From: Negadavirga shengliensis
Lineage (GTDB): Bacteria > Bacteroidota > Bacteroidia > Cytophagales > Cyclobacteriaceae
Reading direction: 5' to 3'
Assembly (NCBI RefSeq): GCF_042652345.1
Contig: NZ_JBHSJJ010000014.1
Coordinates: 62,001 to 126,000, forward strand
Length of the DNA stretch: 64,000 nt
The notes beneath the pieces were generated by a model. The model searched no databases. It saw nothing but the letters and a program-made list of their open reading frames with translations, and was not told the origin of the DNA. Positions 61,572 through 64,000 of the stretch are shown here, in pieces. The translations under genes and the position numbers were made by a program. Within the stretch, counting starts at the first letter, position 1; the number at the start of each line of letters is the position of its first letter.

Positions 61572-62756
61572 ATGAAAGAGATTAAAGAAATCATAAAAGC
61601 ATTCGATACAGCGGTCCAGGCCGGGGAGCAAGTTGCTTTGGCCACGGTGGTGCGGGTGGATGGATCTTCTTACAGACGTCCGGGCGCGCGGATGTTGGTT
61701 ACAGAAAATGGCGCTCTTACGGGCGCTATAAGCGGTGGGTGCCTTGAGGGGGATGCCCTGCGGAAAGCACAGCTGGTGATATTCCAAAAAAAATCCATGT
61801 TGGTCACTTATGATACCACCGATGATGATGATGCCAAATTCGGTGTGGGCCTGGGCTGCAACGGCATCATTCACGTCCTTATTGAGCCCATCGACCCTGA
61901 ACAGGAAAACCATCCGGTTACTTTGTTAAAAAAATGTCTGGAAGACCGTGAAGATAAAGTTTTGGTGACTTTATTTGACATAGACAATAAACGGAGCGAG
62001 CAAAAAGGCACCTGTTTGCTTTATCGAAATGTTAAAGGTGAATTCACCGGGACCGAAAGGCACTACGGCCCGTGGTTAACAAGTATAGAGAAGGACATAC
62101 ACGAGGTGTTGGCATCAAAAAAATCCCTGATCACTTCCTATCAACAACCCCAGACCATTTACGCATTTATTGAATCGGTGCAAGCTCCGGTCACTTTGAT
62201 CATAGCCGGTGCAGGAAATGATGTCATTCCTTTGGCCAAGCTGACACAGGTGATGGGTTGGGATACCATTATTGTAGATGGCAGGGCCGACCATGCCACA
62301 AGACACCGGTTTCCTCATGCTGAAGATATTCTGGTAGGGAAAGCCGAAGAGCTGGTTCCATTACTCCGCCAAGACAGCAGAACAGCCGTAGTGCTGATGA
62401 CCCACAATTTCAATTATGACCTTACCATTCTGAAAGGGCTGTTACCCCTTCAGATTCCTTATTTGGGCGTATTGGGACCGAAGAAGAAGTTGGAAAAAAT
62501 GATTGAAAACCTGGAAAAGGAAAACATCCATCTTTCTGAAGCGAACAGGGAAAACATATTTGGACCTGTGGGGTTAAACATTGGGGCCGAAGCCCCGGAA
62601 GAAATTGCCTTGTCCATAGTTGCCGAAATCAAAGCCGTGCTGTCCGGAGAAAAAGGGACCTTTTTAAAAGAAAAACCGGGTCCGATACATGATGAAGAGA
62701 GAAAAAGGATAACAGATGAATCCAACGAGTTTAAAAAGTCCCTCCAAGGGAATTGA
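61572..62756 (+). CDS. XdhC/CoxI-family Moco maturation protein
   Basis: 394 residues. The N-terminal XdhC/CoxI domain has ALATVVRVDGSSYRRPGARMLV and GAISGGCLEGDAL with its conserved Cys; the C-terminal half is a Rossmann domain with LIIAGAGNDVIPLAKL and VLMTHNFNYDLTILKGLL. XdhC proteins bind Moco and help sulfurate and insert it into xanthine-dehydrogenase-family enzymes. That fits the IorAB enzyme encoded 53 kb away in the window. Confidence 0.92.
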   Translation: MKEIKEIIKAFDTAVQAGEQVALATVVRVDGSSYRRPGARMLVTENGALTGAISGGCLEGDALRKAQLVIFQKKSMLVTYDTTDDDDAKFGVGLGCNGIIHVLIEPIDPEQENHPVTLLKKCLEDREDKVLVTLFDIDNKRSEQKGTCLLYRNVKGEFTGTERHYGPWLTSIEKDIHEVLASKKSLITSYQQPQTIYAFIESVQAPVTLIIAGAGNDVIPLAKLTQVMGWDTIIVDGRADHATRHRFPHAEDILVGKAEELVPLLRQDSRTAVVLMTHNFNYDLTILKGLLPLQIPYLGVLGPKKKLEKMIENLEKENIHLSEANRENIFGPVGLNIGAEAPEEIALSIVAEIKAVLSGEKGTFLKEKPGPIHDEERKRITDESNEFKKSLQGN

Positions 62757-62766
62757 CCTTGGAGGG
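62735..62766 (-). terminator. Hairpin terminator after hsp20
   Basis: CCCTCCAAGG and CCTTGGAGGG (62740-62749 and 62757-62766) make a 10-bp stem with a seven-base loop. Read on the minus strand it is followed by ACTTTTT, fitting the end of hsp20; the structure overlaps the xdhC stop and could also help end that operon, though it has no T-run in the plus direction. Confidence 0.7.
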
Positions 62767-62783
62767 TATGTGATCTATAAAAA

Positions 62784-63233
62784 TTACTGAATGGAAATCT
62801 GCTTAGGCGTGGTATCCTTTTTGGATTCCTCCTGTTTTGGGACTTTTAATTTCAAAACCCCTTCCTTGTATTCTGCGGAAATTTTTTCTGCTTTGATATT
62901 TTCAGGCAGTTGAAAACTTCGCATAAATGAGGAATAACTGAATTCCCGTCTGGTTATTTTTTTATCCTTTTCTTCTTTTTCCTCCTTCTTTTCACAGGAA
63001 ATCGTCAGGATATTGTCGTTTAGATTGATTTTTAAATCTTCTTTTTTCATACCGGGAACAGCTACATCTATCAAAAACTGACCGTTTTCTTCTGAAATAT
63101 TCACTGCCGGAACAGAAGTACCTAATTCTAGTCTGCGACTAAAAGAATCCTTATTAAAGAAATCATCCCACACAGAATTAAATGAGGGGAACAAGTCGCT
63201 GGTCCAAGGGAAATTTGATTTGATTAATGTCAT
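62784..63233 (-). CDS. Hsp20/alpha-crystallin small heat shock protein
   Basis: 149 residues with the alpha-crystallin domain (about 40-140): VPAVNISEENGQFLIDVAVPG, KKEDLKINLNDNILTISCEKK and the C-terminal GVLKLKVPK. The N-terminal arm and a short C-terminal extension (QISIQ with an IxI-like motif) are present. It holds unfolding proteins as an oligomer. It is convergent with xdhC and monocistronic. Confidence 0.95.
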   Translation of the reverse strand: MTLIKSNFPWTSDLFPSFNSVWDDFFNKDSFSRRLELGTSVPAVNISEENGQFLIDVAVPGMKKEDLKINLNDNILTISCEKKEEKEEKDKKITRREFSYSSFMRSFQLPENIKAEKISAEYKEGVLKLKVPKQEESKKDTTPKQISIQ

Positions 63234-63621
63234 GGCATTGAGGATCTATTTGTATACAAATATCCTTAACGCCCTATCAAGATGGAATGACGGGAATCAT
63301 CACGATCCTGGATTTTTGTCATTTACCCCACTTCTTATTTTTATGGGCTTTAAAACTTCATTTAGCGGCAACAGGTAAACATCGAGACCGCCGCACTCCT
63401 TTCCAGCCCACCAATCCCCTAAAAGGGTTCACAGTGATGAAATACACCATCGCGAGGAGCAGTACCCGGTCGTCAGGTTTACCGTATCACTGTCTGCGCC
63501 GAAGCGATCCCATGAAGGGTCCGTATAGAAAAAGATTGCTTTCCCTGTTGGCCGGGATAAACTCCTACTGATGATGATAGACGGCTTTCTTTGACGTTCT
63601 TGCTCCGGACTCTCGTTAAAC
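63234..63621 (-). other. Intergenic region without a supported gene
   Basis: 388 bases between hsp20 and the haem-binding gene. A 94-codon plus-strand frame at 63287 has no protein-like character and covers the inverted repeat described separately. The right side next to 63234 must hold the hsp20 promoter; no clear consensus was found. Confidence 0.5.
63448..63573. repeat. Degenerate inverted-repeat element (intergenic)
   Basis: CATCGCGAGGAG at 63448-63459 is matched at the far end by CTCCTACTGATG (63562-63573), whose complement agrees at 9 of 12 positions. Inside, GAAGCGATCCCATG and AGATTGCTTTCCC form another imperfect pair. The GCGAGGAGC / GAAGCGATCCC wording recalls an intergenic repeat that I know in many copies from Bacteroidota genomes. 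Copy number cannot be seen from one window. Confidence 0.4.
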
Positions 63622-64000
63622 TTAACTGTCTTTTTCTTTTAACGTAGCCAAAAAACTCACCAGATCCCGGATTTCCCTCCTTGTCAGGTATTCCTTCATA
63701 TCGGGCATGCTAGAGGGGGCATCCCTTCTCTCTACGATATGTTCCTTGAGCACCACGGTGTCAGGTTGGTTCCCTATCTTTATTTTGATGGTATTGTTAT
63801 TTTCCTCGGCTTTAATCCCAGCTACCTTCTTATCATCCTTTAACCGCAGGGTTACAACCCCAAACCCCGGAGCAAGTCTTTTACTGGGATCAATTAATGC
63901 CTCAAGGAGTTCCTGCCTGCTTAACTCACCGGCAATCCCGTTAAGACGGGGGCCGGCATTTCCCCCAAAATCATCATAAGCGTGACATTTTATACATTGT
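63622..64000 (-). CDS. Haem-c-binding domain of a large dehydrogenase-like protein, C-terminal part
   Basis: The minus-strand frame is open to the window edge and ends at TAA 63622-63624; about 126 residues are seen. It starts with a CIKCH haem-c motif, then AGPRLNGIAGELSRQELLEALIDPSKRLAPGFGVVTL and a C-terminal MPDMKEYLTRREIRDLVSFLATL. This matches the putative haem-binding domain found at the C-terminus of large Planctomycetes, Verrucomicrobia and Bacteroidota proteins, often fused to a beta-propeller dehydrogenase domain. The Met in SSMPDM could be the distal haem ligand. The N-terminal part is outside. Confidence 0.82.
   Translation of the reverse strand, partial: QCIKCHAYDDFGGNAGPRLNGIAGELSRQELLEALIDPSKRLAPGFGVVTLRLKDDKKVAGIKAEENNNTIKIKIGNQPDTVVLKEHIVERRDAPSSMPDMKEYLTRREIRDLVSFLATLKEKDS

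Noticed and set aside
63287..63571. 94-codon plus-strand frame
   Set aside because: Its sequence has no protein-like character and it spans the inverted-repeat element.

Overview
The window is bacterial chromosome from a member of the Bacteroidota, most likely Cytophagales and probably Cyclobacteriaceae (the family is inferred from overall gene content; I could not run a search). Supporting signs are a SusC/SusD pair with a FecR regulator, GSCFA and DUF5683 proteins, the parA-parB-DUF5683-dapB-lepB order, and promoters of the Bacteroidota type (TTG, about 19 bases, TAnnTTTG). No tRNA, rRNA, CRISPR array, intact insertion sequence or prophage was seen.

Layout. 1-16.6 kb is mixed accessory and housekeeping DNA: the 3' end of an amidohydrolase, an NlpC/P60 lipoprotein, rhlE, a class A beta-lactamase-like serine hydrolase, a frameshifted DUF1593 gene, an isoquinoline-1-oxidoreductase-type molybdenum enzyme (two subunits) with a divergent GlxA/AraC regulator, a frameshifted lipoprotein gene, a NEW3-domain protein with an ABC transporter, and a fused gluconokinase/6-phosphogluconate dehydrogenase. 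16.9-25.6 kb is an eight-gene minus-strand operon: alpha/beta hydrolase, acetoacetate-decarboxylase-like protein, three small membrane proteins, patatin, membrane metallophosphoesterase and a long GMC oxidoreductase. It looks like a lipid or sterol modification system and is the best candidate for an undescribed pathway here. 25.8-45.9 kb is mainly core: priA, a YyaL-like protein, a GSCFA protein, rpsF-rpsR-rplI, apaG, ung, lepB, dapB, parB, parA, yidC and pyrG. Behind lepB lies a toxin-antitoxin pair that is broken in both genes.

46.2-58.3 kb is one co-oriented aldarate-utilisation locus: FecR, SusC with an STN domain, SusD, an HpcH/HpaI (GarL-like) aldolase, a GntP permease, a mannonate-dehydratase-like protein carrying an export signal, tartronate semialdehyde reductase and glucarate dehydratase. 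Together they give a route from glucarate or galactarate to pyruvate and glycerate. 58.5-62.8 kb is a molybdenum cofactor operon (moaD, moaE, moaA, moeA, xdhC), which would serve molybdenum enzymes such as the one at 5.9-8.5 kb. The window ends with an Hsp20 chaperone, a probable non-coding inverted repeat, and the C-terminus of a haem-c-binding protein.

Three genes (DUF1593, the 10.1 kb lipoprotein, the antitoxin) each differ from an intact frame by what looks like one missing base in a homopolymer. This may be assembly error rather than biology and should be checked before any of the three is called a pseudogene.
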